Positions 16,414 through 24,349 of a stretch of DNA of 64,000 nucleotides are shown here, piece after piece. The notes under the pieces were generated by a model. It saw nothing but the letters and a program-made list of their open reading frames with translations. It had not been told where the DNA came from and made no database searches. Source of the DNA: Algoriella xinjiangensis (GTDB taxonomy: Bacteria > Bacteroidota > Bacteroidia > Flavobacteriales > Weeksellaceae); contig NZ_FOUZ01000003.1 in the NCBI RefSeq assembly GCF_900115015.1, positions 124,001-188,000 on the forward strand, read 5' to 3'. The position numbers were made by a program, and so were the translations under genes. Each line of letters opens with the position of its first letter. Positions within the stretch are counted from its first letter, which is position 1.

Positions 16414-17508
16414 TTATTTAAAAGTGAAATATTTTGATGATTTTAAAAATGAAATATTTTCAGCAGTTTTAATGCCAAATAAATACCTTCCTATTTTTAA
16501 ATTACTAATAATATAATATAGTATAAAACATTGACTGTATGTAAGAATATTTATAAACATAAATTCAGTATAATCATTCGAAATTAGTTTATTCATAAAT
16601 AATCCATTAAAATAAACTAATGGTTGATGGATTAAATAAATTGTAAAAGAAGCATTAACAAAAAATTTTAATCTCTCTGAATTATTAATTTTAAGATTTT
16701 TAAAATAATTGTAAATGATTAAGATTAAGTAGAATGTAGTTATAAAATATATTCCTCTTAATGGTATTTTATAGATATTTTTTAAAGTTTCTAATACAGG
16801 CGAGCTAAAAATAGAATGAATAATAAGAAATGCAATAATAATAGGTAAATTGAATTTTTTATTTATGTTATAAGATTTATAATATAATACTGATCCTAAA
16901 AATGTTGGTAAAAAACTATTTATGGGATTTATTAAAAAAGTATAAACTATTTCATGAATTTCTGGAGAAGATATTTTACTTAATTCATATGATACTTTAG
17001 AAAGAGCATAAGTTAATGATGCATAAAAAAGTGAGATTATTAGTATTTTAAGAAGACTGAAAGAAGTTGTATATAGTACTACTTTTTTAATTAATTTATA
17101 AAAAAAAGAGTAGGGGATAAAAACTAATGCTAAACTAATTAAAAACCATATATGTTGGCTATTGATTTGATATGAATTTTGATTGATGTAGTATAGTTTA
17201 ATTGTTATTGGAAGAATAATTAGTATTGAAAATAATAATGGAATATATATCTTCTGAACTCTATTCTTTTTAAAAAATGTAATACCTTTTTGTTCAATTA
17301 GAAAAGAAGCAAAGAATCCAGATAGAAGAAAGAATACTTCCATTCTAAAAGGATGAGTTATAGAGAATAAATCATAAATAAAATTATTGTTAGTATTTAT
17401 TAAATTACTATTAGTTTCAAATAAGTAAGAAATGTGATAAATAGGTCCAATAAGCATTAAGATTGCTCTTAATAAATCTAATCCTACTAATCTTTGTGAT
17501 ATTTTCAT
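16414..17508 (-). CDS. Acyltransferase 3 family membrane protein
   Basis: This 364-residue integral membrane acyltransferase has about ten helices. The N-terminal motif RLVGLDLLRAILMLIGPIYHIS holds the conserved catalytic-type His, and HPFRMEVFFLLSGFFASFL matches the second conserved block. Such enzymes O-acylate exopolysaccharides or lipids from a cytoplasmic acyl donor. It is even more AT-rich than its neighbours. The start codon directly abuts an (AAT)6 tract, so no normal ribosome-binding region is visible. With the DUF4886 gene it forms a cassette flanked by duplicate terminators. Confidence 0.85.
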   Translation of the reverse strand: MKISQRLVGLDLLRAILMLIGPIYHISYLFETNSNLINTNNNFIYDLFSITHPFRMEVFFLLSGFFASFLIEQKGITFFKKNRVQKIYIPLLFSILIILPITIKLYYINQNSYQINSQHIWFLISLALVFIPYSFFYKLIKKVVLYTTSFSLLKILIISLFYASLTYALSKVSYELSKISSPEIHEIVYTFLINPINSFLPTFLGSVLYYKSYNINKKFNLPIIIAFLIIHSIFSSPVLETLKNIYKIPLRGIYFITTFYLILIIYNYFKNLKINNSERLKFFVNASFTIYLIHQPLVYFNGLFMNKLISNDYTEFMFINILTYSQCFILYYIISNLKIGRYLFGIKTAENISFLKSSKYFTFK

Positions 17509-17527
17509 TATTATTATTATTATTATG
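17507..17527 (-). repeat. (AAT)6 trinucleotide repeat abutting the acyltransferase start codon
   Basis: The plus strand reads (ATT)6 then ATG; on the coding strand this is six AAT units ending in the start codon. It occupies the position of the ribosome-binding region. Confidence 0.85.
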
Positions 17528-17536
17528 TATTAAAAA

Positions 17537-17557
17537 GCTCGAACAAAATGTTCGAGC
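17537..17557 (-). terminator. Terminator after glnS
   Basis: An 8-bp stem GCTCGAAC / GTTCGAGC with a 5-base loop, followed on the minus strand by five T. It differs from the 15437 copy by only a few bases. Confidence 0.82.
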
Positions 17558-17587
17558 CTGGTATTCAATGATATATGTTTATTTTTT

Positions 17588-19270
17588 TTATTTATTTGCT
17601 TTTACCCACGCATCTTTTAGGGTAACAGTTCTATTAAAAACTAATTTTTCTGAAGTTGAATCTTTGTCCAAAGCAAAATAACCAATGCGTTGAAATTGGA
17701 ATTTATCTTCTACTTTCGCTTCTTTTAAAGCTGGTTCTGCAAAACCATTTTTAACCGTTAAAGAATCTTGATTTACGAATTGTAAAAAGTCTACATCTTT
17801 TTCTGCATCTGGCGATTCTACTGTAAATAAACGATCATATTCGCGTACTTCTACAGGAATATTTTCTGTTGCAGAAACCCAATGTAACGTACCTTTTACT
17901 TTACGTTTAGAAGCTTCAGTTCCGCTTCCAGATTTTGTTTCAGGATCATACGTTGCATAAATTGTCGTAATATTTCCTTCCGCATCTTTTTCTACACGTT
18001 CTGCTTTGATAAAGTATGCACCTTTCAAACGAACTTCATTTCCTATTGATAAACGAAAGAATTTTTTAGGCGCTTCTTCCATAAAATCTTCACGTTCAAT
18101 ATAAATTTCTTTTGTAAAAGGAACAATACGCGTACCAGCAGTTTCGTCTTCTGGATTATTTTCGATTTCTAATTCTTCAACTTGATTATCAGGATAATTT
18201 TCAATAATCACTTTTACAGGATCAATAACCGCAAAAACACGTGGTGCAATTTTGTTTAAATGATCACGAACAGAAAATTCTAATAAAGAAATATCTAACA
18301 CATTATCACGTTTCGCAATACCGGCAACATTCCAAAAATTCTTGATAGATTCTGCTGTATAACCGCGACGACGCAAACCAGAAATTGTAGGCATACGCGG
18401 ATCATCCCATCCGTTTACAACACCTTCTTGTACCAATTTCATTAATTTACGTTTACTTGTAATCATGTAAGATACATTACCACGCGCAAACTCACGTTGT
18501 TTTGGTTTTTGATTTTGTCCTTCTAAGGATACATTATTTACGTACCATTCGTATAAATCGCGGTGATTTTTAAATTCTAACGAACATAAAGAGTGCGAAA
18601 TACCTTCTATATAATCAGATTCTCCGTGAGTCCAATCGTACATCGGATACATTTTCCATGTGTCACCAGTTCTGTGATGTGGACGCTTTAAAATACGGTA
18701 CATAACAGGGTCACGCATGTTCATGTTTGGAGAAGTCATATCAATTTTTGCACGTAAAACATGTGTTCCTTCGTCAAATTCTCCTGCTTTCATGCGTTCG
18801 AAAATATCTAAACTTTCTTCGATTGCACGATTTCTGAAAGGCGAATCAATTCCTGGTTCAAAAGGAGTTTTACGTTGTTCATTAATTACTTCAGAAGATT
18901 GATCGTCAATATATGCTTTTCCTTCTTTGATTAATTGTACAGCCCAATCGTATAGCTGCTGGAAATAATCAGAAGCATAACGTTCTTCCGTCCATTCAAA
19001 TCCTAACCATTTTACATCTTCGCGAATAGAATCTACGAATTCTTGCTCTTCTTTGTCAGGGTTTGTGTCGTCAAAACGTAAGTTTACAGGCGCATTATAT
19101 TTCTGTCCTAAACCAAAGTTTAAGCAGATTGCTTTTGCATGCCCGATGTGTAAATAACCATTTGGTTCTGGTGGGAAACGAAAACGTAAATTTTCTTTAG
19201 GCATCCCATTGGCTAAATCATCTTCAATGATTTGCTCGATAAAATTCAATGATTTTTTTTCTTCTTCCAT
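17588..19270 (-). CDS. glnS: Glutamine--tRNA ligase
   Basis: This class I synthetase charges tRNA-Gln. FRFPPEPNGYLHIGHAKA carries the HIGH motif at residues 41-44. The KMSKS-equivalent loop appears as MITSKRKLMKLV, after SYMITS. The GlnRS-specific YDWTHGESDYIEGISHSLCSLEF is present, and the C-terminal anticodon-binding beta barrels are complete (FFRLSIGNEVRLKGAYFIKAERV). At 560 residues the length is normal. It has a -7 box at 19292-19299, so it is an independent unit. Confidence 0.97.
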   Translation of the reverse strand: MEEEKKSLNFIEQIIEDDLANGMPKENLRFRFPPEPNGYLHIGHAKAICLNFGLGQKYNAPVNLRFDDTNPDKEEQEFVDSIREDVKWLGFEWTEERYASDYFQQLYDWAVQLIKEGKAYIDDQSSEVINEQRKTPFEPGIDSPFRNRAIEESLDIFERMKAGEFDEGTHVLRAKIDMTSPNMNMRDPVMYRILKRPHHRTGDTWKMYPMYDWTHGESDYIEGISHSLCSLEFKNHRDLYEWYVNNVSLEGQNQKPKQREFARGNVSYMITSKRKLMKLVQEGVVNGWDDPRMPTISGLRRRGYTAESIKNFWNVAGIAKRDNVLDISLLEFSVRDHLNKIAPRVFAVIDPVKVIIENYPDNQVEELEIENNPEDETAGTRIVPFTKEIYIEREDFMEEAPKKFFRLSIGNEVRLKGAYFIKAERVEKDAEGNITTIYATYDPETKSGSGTEASKRKVKGTLHWVSATENIPVEVREYDRLFTVESPDAEKDVDFLQFVNQDSLTVKNGFAEPALKEAKVEDKFQFQRIGYFALDKDSTSEKLVFNRTVTLKDAWVKANK

Positions 19271-19291
19271 TTTTAATTACGATTGAGTTTG

Positions 19292-19299
19292 CAAAGGTA
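19292..19299 (-). promoter_or_regulatory. -7 element of glnS
   Basis: CAAAGGTA on the plus strand is TACCTTTG on the coding strand, a match to TAnnTTTG 21 bases before the ATG. Confidence 0.5.
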
Positions 19300-19421
19300 C
19301 GAAATTGACACTAAAAAATATAGACCAAGTTTCGGATTTTACCATAACAATTGTGCTCTTATCTAAAAAAAATAAAAGTGAAAAAGGTATTAAAAGAAAA
19401 AATAGGTATTTAATAAGTAAT

Positions 19422-19946
19422 TTATCCCAAATAAATTTCTAATAATCCGTCCGGAATTTGAACTAACATCGCTTTTTCTTCGCGGTTAACTTCTAAAATC
19501 CATTCGTCAATCATCGGAATAAGAATTTGTTTTCCGTTTGCATTTACTTCAAAATAAGCTTGTGCAGCAGAATCATTAACAGAATTAATTACACCAACTT
19601 CGGTATTAGATTGATCGTAAATTGTAAATCCAATAACTTCGTGATAATAAAATGCTGTTCCAGTAAGTTCTGGTAATGTTTTTAATGGTAAATAAATTTC
19701 GCGATTCACTAAACGATCTACGTCTTCGTTCTCAACATCTTCAAATTTTACCAATAATTTTGTGCCTTGATATGGCTGTGCAGTTTCAAAAAAAAATGGA
19801 ACCAGTGTACCATCTTGCTCGATGAACACTGCTTCCAAAGTATTGTATAATTCTGGTTCGTCAGTATCCAAGTGAATGATTAAATTACCTTTGAAACCGT
19901 GTCTCTTAGTAACTTTACCTAAATAGTAGCAATCATTTTTTGTCAT
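19422..19946 (-). CDS. rimM: Ribosome maturation factor RimM
   Basis: A 174-residue factor that assists 30S head assembly and binds S19. The N-terminal barrel begins YYLGKVTKRHGFKGNLIIHLDTDEP, and the C-terminal PRC-type barrel contains FYYHEVIGFTIYD and ILIPMIDEWILEV. The linker is typical. It starts 23 bases after the rpsP stop, the conserved rpsP-rimM order of Bacteroidota; trmD does not follow here. Confidence 0.95.
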   Translation of the reverse strand: MTKNDCYYLGKVTKRHGFKGNLIIHLDTDEPELYNTLEAVFIEQDGTLVPFFFETAQPYQGTKLLVKFEDVENEDVDRLVNREIYLPLKTLPELTGTAFYYHEVIGFTIYDQSNTEVGVINSVNDSAAQAYFEVNANGKQILIPMIDEWILEVNREEKAMLVQIPDGLLEIYLG

Positions 19947-19969
19947 TGGATTCTTTCTGAACTTAAAAA

Positions 19970-20497
19970 TTATTCTTCTGTAGCAACTTCTTCAGTTGCA
20001 CCCTCTACTTCTGCAGCAGGAGTTTCTTCAGCTAATGCAGCAGCTTCAGCTTCTTGAGCAGCTTTTACACGTGCAGCGTTAACAGCTTTGTCAGCTTCTA
20101 ATGCAGCAGCTTTAGTAGCAGCAGCGTTTGAAGTTAAACCGTCTTTTTTAGCTTGAATTTTAGCATCTTTAGCTTCTAACCAAGCAGCGTAACGTTTGTC
20201 AGCTTCTTCTTGAGTAAATGCTCCTTTAGCAACACCTCCTAATAAGTGTTTTTTCATGAAAGCACCTTTGTAAGATAATAAAGCTTTAGCCGTATCTGTA
20301 GGTTGCGCTCCTTTTAATAACCATTCAACAGAAGAATCAACATTTAATTCGATTGTTGCAGGATTAGTAATTGGGTTGTAAGTACCTAATTTTTCGATGA
20401 AACGACCATCACGTCTTGCTCTAGAGTCAGCAACTACGATGTGAAAGAATGGTTTTCCTTTACGACCATGTCTTTGTAATCTAATTTTTGTAGCCAT
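19970..20497 (-). CDS. rpsP: 30S ribosomal protein S16
   Basis: The first 80 residues are the S16 core (MATKIRLQRHGRKGKPFFHIVVADSRARRDGRFIEKLGTYNP). A tail of about 95 residues rich in Ala, Glu and Lys follows, ending in a repetitive EEAT/EVA pattern; long acidic tails of this kind are usual for Bacteroidota S16. The leader is about 45 bases and follows a -7 box at 20548-20555. It is cotranscribed with rimM. Confidence 0.97.
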   Translation of the reverse strand: MATKIRLQRHGRKGKPFFHIVVADSRARRDGRFIEKLGTYNPITNPATIELNVDSSVEWLLKGAQPTDTAKALLSYKGAFMKKHLLGGVAKGAFTQEEADKRYAAWLEAKDAKIQAKKDGLTSNAAATKAAALEADKAVNAARVKAAQEAEAAALAEETPAAEVEGATEEVATEE

Positions 20498-20547
20498 AGT
20501 ATAACTAATTAATTATGGGAACTCGTCCCGTTTTACAATTTGAGGTG

Positions 20548-20555
20548 CAAAGATA
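20548..20555 (-). promoter_or_regulatory. -7 element of rpsP-rimM
   Basis: CAAAGATA on the plus strand (TATCTTTG on the coding strand) fits TAnnTTTG, 50 bases upstream of the rpsP ATG. Confidence 0.5.
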
Positions 20556-20665
20556 CATTATTTTTAGTAAAAATTTAGTTTTAAATTAATTATTCAAACA
20601 AATGATGTTTGTCAAGTTTTATGACAGAATAATCTTGCGTAATTTTATCCACAAATTTATCTATC

Positions 20666-22075
20666 ATGTTCAAGTTGTTTTTTCTACTTTCACCTTTCAT
20701 TCTATTTGCTCAAAATGCTCAAATTATTTATTTTACAGACGCGCATCAATTGTATGAATTAGATGATATAGAAGACGGTAGAGGCGGAGTTGCTCGATTA
20801 AAAACTGTGGTTGATATTGCGAAAAAAGAGAACAACGAAACGTTGACAATTCATGGAGGAGATTTTGTTGGAGGCGTTTTATATGGCGGTATATACAAAG
20901 GTAATCACATGCCAATTGCGTTTAATCAAATACCTGTTGATATTTTTAATTTTGGACAACATGAGTTTGATTATGGTGTAGATCATCTGATAACTTTAAT
21001 AAATCAAATAAAGGGAACATTTTTTACCTCAAATTTAGTCGATGATAAAGGAAACTCGTTTCATCAGTTACCAACTTATTTGATTAAGAAAATAAATAAT
21101 CAAACCATTCTTTTTATTGGATTAACGGATCAAATGCAAACCACAAAAAAAGATTCGCGCGTACAACAATCAGATTTATTTTTGTCGGTAGAGAAAGTTT
21201 TTAAACAAGTAAAAAATCAATTATTTAATCAAATTGTGGTTATATCTCAAATGGATTTAGCGAAAAACAGAGAATTACTGAAACGTTTTCCCGCAATCAA
21301 TTTAGTTTTAACCGAAGAAGTTGACGAATATAATTCGCAGATAAATTATGTTGGTAAAACTCCGATTATTGCAACTGCAGGTAACATGAGTTCTGTCGCT
21401 AAAATAAATCTTTCAAGTCATAATTTACCACAAATAGAAATAATTCCGCTCGATAAAAACACCATAAAAGATAAAGTTTTAGCTAAATTAGAAGCACAAG
21501 AAAAGAATAATGTAGAGAAAGAATTGAATCAGAAATTAGCTGTTTTAGAAGTAGATTTAGATGCTTTTCAGAGTTTAAAAACGGAATCTTTAGCAGGAAA
21601 TTTTGTAACGGATGCGATGCGAGATTATTATAAAACTGATTTGGCTTTGATTGATGGAAGCGGAATTAGAAAAAATGTAGAAAAAGGTGATTTTACCTAC
21701 AAATCTGCCCGAACATTATTGCCTTTCGGAAATAAAATGGTGGTGGTCGAATTAAATGGAAAAGATTTTAAAGCATTTTTAGAACAAAATATTTTGTCTG
21801 AAAAACCAAAATTAATTCAAGTTGCTGGAACTAAATTTATCATCAATAAAAAGTCAAATTCTATTGAATTTCCTCATTTAGAAAATGAAAAAAAGTATAC
21901 ATTAGTGTTGAATGATTACAATTTTGGAAAGCTTAAAAATTACACTAGAATTTTGATTGGTGCAGAGGATGAAAAATCAATCGAAGATTATGAAGTGTTG
22001 AAAATTTATGCAGAAAAACAGCAAATAATAAACCCGAAAATAGAGAATAGAATTACAATTATTGATTATGAATAA
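20666..22075 (+). CDS. 5'-nucleotidase/UshA-like secreted phosphoesterase with altered metal motifs
   Basis: The 469-residue precursor has a signal peptide (LLSPFILFAQ) and a calcineurin-like metallophosphoesterase domain. The C-terminal 5'-nucleotidase domain shows SLAGNFVTDAMRDYY, GSGIRKNVEKGDFTY and LLPFGNKMVVVELNG. The metal-site motifs differ from the textbook: FTDAHQ instead of DxHG, and GQHEFDYG in place of GNHEFD, so the usual catalytic and metal-binding Asn is Gln. Substrate specificity or activity may be altered. The downstream HD hydrolase overlaps it by 8 bases. Confidence 0.85.
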   Translation: MFKLFFLLSPFILFAQNAQIIYFTDAHQLYELDDIEDGRGGVARLKTVVDIAKKENNETLTIHGGDFVGGVLYGGIYKGNHMPIAFNQIPVDIFNFGQHEFDYGVDHLITLINQIKGTFFTSNLVDDKGNSFHQLPTYLIKKINNQTILFIGLTDQMQTTKKDSRVQQSDLFLSVEKVFKQVKNQLFNQIVVISQMDLAKNRELLKRFPAINLVLTEEVDEYNSQINYVGKTPIIATAGNMSSVAKINLSSHNLPQIEIIPLDKNTIKDKVLAKLEAQEKNNVEKELNQKLAVLEVDLDAFQSLKTESLAGNFVTDAMRDYYKTDLALIDGSGIRKNVEKGDFTYKSARTLLPFGNKMVVVELNGKDFKAFLEQNILSEKPKLIQVAGTKFIINKKSNSIEFPHLENEKKYTLVLNDYNFGKLKNYTRILIGAEDEKSIEDYEVLKIYAEKQQIINPKIENRITIIDYE

Positions 22076-22667
22076 AGCAGAAATTCTTGCAGAAACGCAA
22101 GCGTATATAAAGAAAACATTTTTAGACGAAGGAACTGGCCACGATTATTTTCATATTGAACGTGTTGTAACCAATGCCAAAAAAATATTGGAAACAGAAA
22201 ATGCTGATCCATTTTTAGTCGAATTAGCCGCTTGGACGCATGATGTAGGTGATTACAAATTGCATGATGGTGTTGATAAATCAAACGAATTGATATCCGA
22301 ATTTTTACAAACGTTGCAGGTTGAGCAAGAAACGATCGATAAAGTGCTAGAAATTGTTTCGCAAGTTTCGTTTAGTAAAGGAAATACTCCGACAACTATC
22401 GAAGCGAAAATTGTGCAAGATGCAGATCGTTTGGATGCGATTGGAGCCGTTGGTATAGCGCGTTGTTTTGCGTATGGCGGAAGTGTACATAATGTGTTGT
22501 ATAATCCGTATGATAACTCAAAAGACGGATCGAGTGTGCAACATTTTTACGAAAAATTGTTTAAATTGAAAGATTTAATGAATACAGAAACTGCTAAAAA
22601 AATCGCAAATAAACGTCATCAATTTATGGAGAATTTTATCGAAGAATTTTATCAAGAAGTAAAATAA
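22068..22667 (+). CDS. HD-domain phosphohydrolase
   Basis: A 199-residue soluble metal-dependent phosphohydrolase. The HD-superfamily ligands are visible: H in GTGHDYFHIERVV, the HD doublet in WTHDVGDYKLHDG and D in IVQDADRLDAIGAVG. The fold resembles YedJ/YpgQ-type nucleotide phosphohydrolases. The ATG at 22068 was chosen over an in-frame TTG six bases earlier. It overlaps the nucleotidase gene by 8 bases, suggesting a shared role in nucleotide scavenging or clean-up; the exact substrate is not known. Confidence 0.88.
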   Translation: MNKAEILAETQAYIKKTFLDEGTGHDYFHIERVVTNAKKILETENADPFLVELAAWTHDVGDYKLHDGVDKSNELISEFLQTLQVEQETIDKVLEIVSQVSFSKGNTPTTIEAKIVQDADRLDAIGAVGIARCFAYGGSVHNVLYNPYDNSKDGSSVQHFYEKLFKLKDLMNTETAKKIANKRHQFMENFIEEFYQEVK

Positions 22668-22723
22668 TTCCAATTTTTTGTAACGATTTAAAATAAGTTG
22701 CGTCTAGTTGTATAAAACCAACC

Positions 22724-24349
22724 ATGACAAAACTACTTTATTTTCTATCTTTTTTATCGCTAACATCTTGTGTATCGGTAGAAAAATACAATGCACATAT
22801 TGATGAAAAAATAGATGTAGATAAACTTCGAAATGATGTAGATATTGTCAAAAATAAGTTGCTAAAAAAGCAAGTTGACATCGATTTGTATTATTCGAAA
22901 AATGTTTTGTCTAATCGTTTAGATAGTTTTAAAAATAGTATTCAACAACCGATGAAACCTAACGATTTTTCGAGAGAATTATCAAAAGTTGTTTCTACTT
23001 TTGGACATGGTCATACGGTTGTAATGTCTTTAAATAAGCGTGCTACAAAAGAAGAACGTAAAAAGTATAAAGATTCTAAAGGACCATTTTCTCAATTAGA
23101 AATTAAGTCATTTGACAATCATTTGTACTTAAATACTAATTATTCTAAAGACTCAACTTTGGTAGAAAAAGCAGAGATTTTAGCGATAAATGGCGTTAAT
23201 TATAGCGATTTTTATCAACTTTATCACGATTACAGAAAAGGAGATGGTTACATCAAAACGCTGAATAAATATATGTTGAGTGGTGCATTTTTGCGTTATG
23301 TAAACAATGAAATTGGTATAGTGGATTCGGTTGAATTAAAGATGCAAAAAAATGATTCGATTTTTACACAAATAGTAAAGAGAGAATTTAAAAAGAAGAA
23401 AGTTAAAAAGGATGATAATTTAACTAAAAAAGATTCAGTTGCAGATCAACCAAAAATTGTAAAAGAGGTTAAAAAGTTAACAAAAGAAGAAAAAAATCGT
23501 AAAAAAGACCTTGAAAAGTACAAATCTGATGTCAAAAAATATTTTGTTTATAACAAAATAAGAAACGATTATCAGCGCGAAATTATCTTTCCAAATAAAG
23601 AAGATTCTACAACGGCTATTTTACAAATTAAGACTTTTTCGTTAAGACATAGTAAAAAAGCATATCCGTTTATTTTTGATTCAATAAATAAATTAAAGGT
23701 CAAAAATTTAATTCTTGATTTGCGTAATAACGGTGGCGGTTATGTAAGTGATGCGAACTATTTGTATTCATTTCTTACTACAACTAATCAACCAAAGGCT
23801 GTAATGGCTGATAAAATGAAAGTAAATTCGAAGTTTTCTGTTACTGAAAATTTATTTAATAAACTTGGATATATAGGAAATACAATAGGTCTTCCGTTTG
23901 CGCTTTATCATTATTCTAAAACGCTTTTTAATACGAAAAAAGAGAAGGACGGAAACTATTATTATAAAGCAACAAACAAAAAAGATTTGCTTAATCAACC
24001 TAAAAAATACCAAGGAAATATCTACGTTTTGACAAATGGAATGTCTTATTCTGCAACTTGTATTTTAGGTGCAGCTTTGCAAAACGAAGGAAAAGCAGTT
24101 TTTGTTGGTGAAGAAACTGGTGGTGATTATAATGGAACGGTAGCAGGTAGTTTTGCTGATTTTAAATTAAAAAATGCTAAAATTGGCGTGTTTTATGGTT
24201 TGTTAGATTTTAAACCAAATACTTCTCGCGAACTAAAAGGACGAGGAATAATTCCGGATGTTGCAATAGAAACTAATTTTAACGATATTGTAAATGAAAA
24301 AGATCCGCAATTGGACTGGATTTTGAACGATATTAAAACAAAAAAATAG
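22724..24349 (+). CDS. S41-family peptidase lipoprotein, copy A of a tandem pair
   Basis: A 541-residue precursor with a lipobox (LTSC, Cys 16) and then a helical N-terminal domain. A PDZ-like stretch (AEILAINGVNYSDF) precedes a Lys/Glu/Asp-rich insert at about residues 222-265 and a C-terminal TSPc/S41 core with LILDLRNNGGGYV. The presumed nucleophile region is TNGMSYSATCILGAAL, followed by VGEETGGDYNGTVAG. It probably acts at the cell envelope. The next gene starts on its stop codon (TAGTG) and encodes a clear paralogue. Confidence 0.82.
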   Translation: MTKLLYFLSFLSLTSCVSVEKYNAHIDEKIDVDKLRNDVDIVKNKLLKKQVDIDLYYSKNVLSNRLDSFKNSIQQPMKPNDFSRELSKVVSTFGHGHTVVMSLNKRATKEERKKYKDSKGPFSQLEIKSFDNHLYLNTNYSKDSTLVEKAEILAINGVNYSDFYQLYHDYRKGDGYIKTLNKYMLSGAFLRYVNNEIGIVDSVELKMQKNDSIFTQIVKREFKKKKVKKDDNLTKKDSVADQPKIVKEVKKLTKEEKNRKKDLEKYKSDVKKYFVYNKIRNDYQREIIFPNKEDSTTAILQIKTFSLRHSKKAYPFIFDSINKLKVKNLILDLRNNGGGYVSDANYLYSFLTTTNQPKAVMADKMKVNSKFSVTENLFNKLGYIGNTIGLPFALYHYSKTLFNTKKEKDGNYYYKATNKKDLLNQPKKYQGNIYVLTNGMSYSATCILGAALQNEGKAVFVGEETGGDYNGTVAGSFADFKLKNAKIGVFYGLLDFKPNTSRELKGRGIIPDVAIETNFNDIVNEKDPQLDWILNDIKTKK

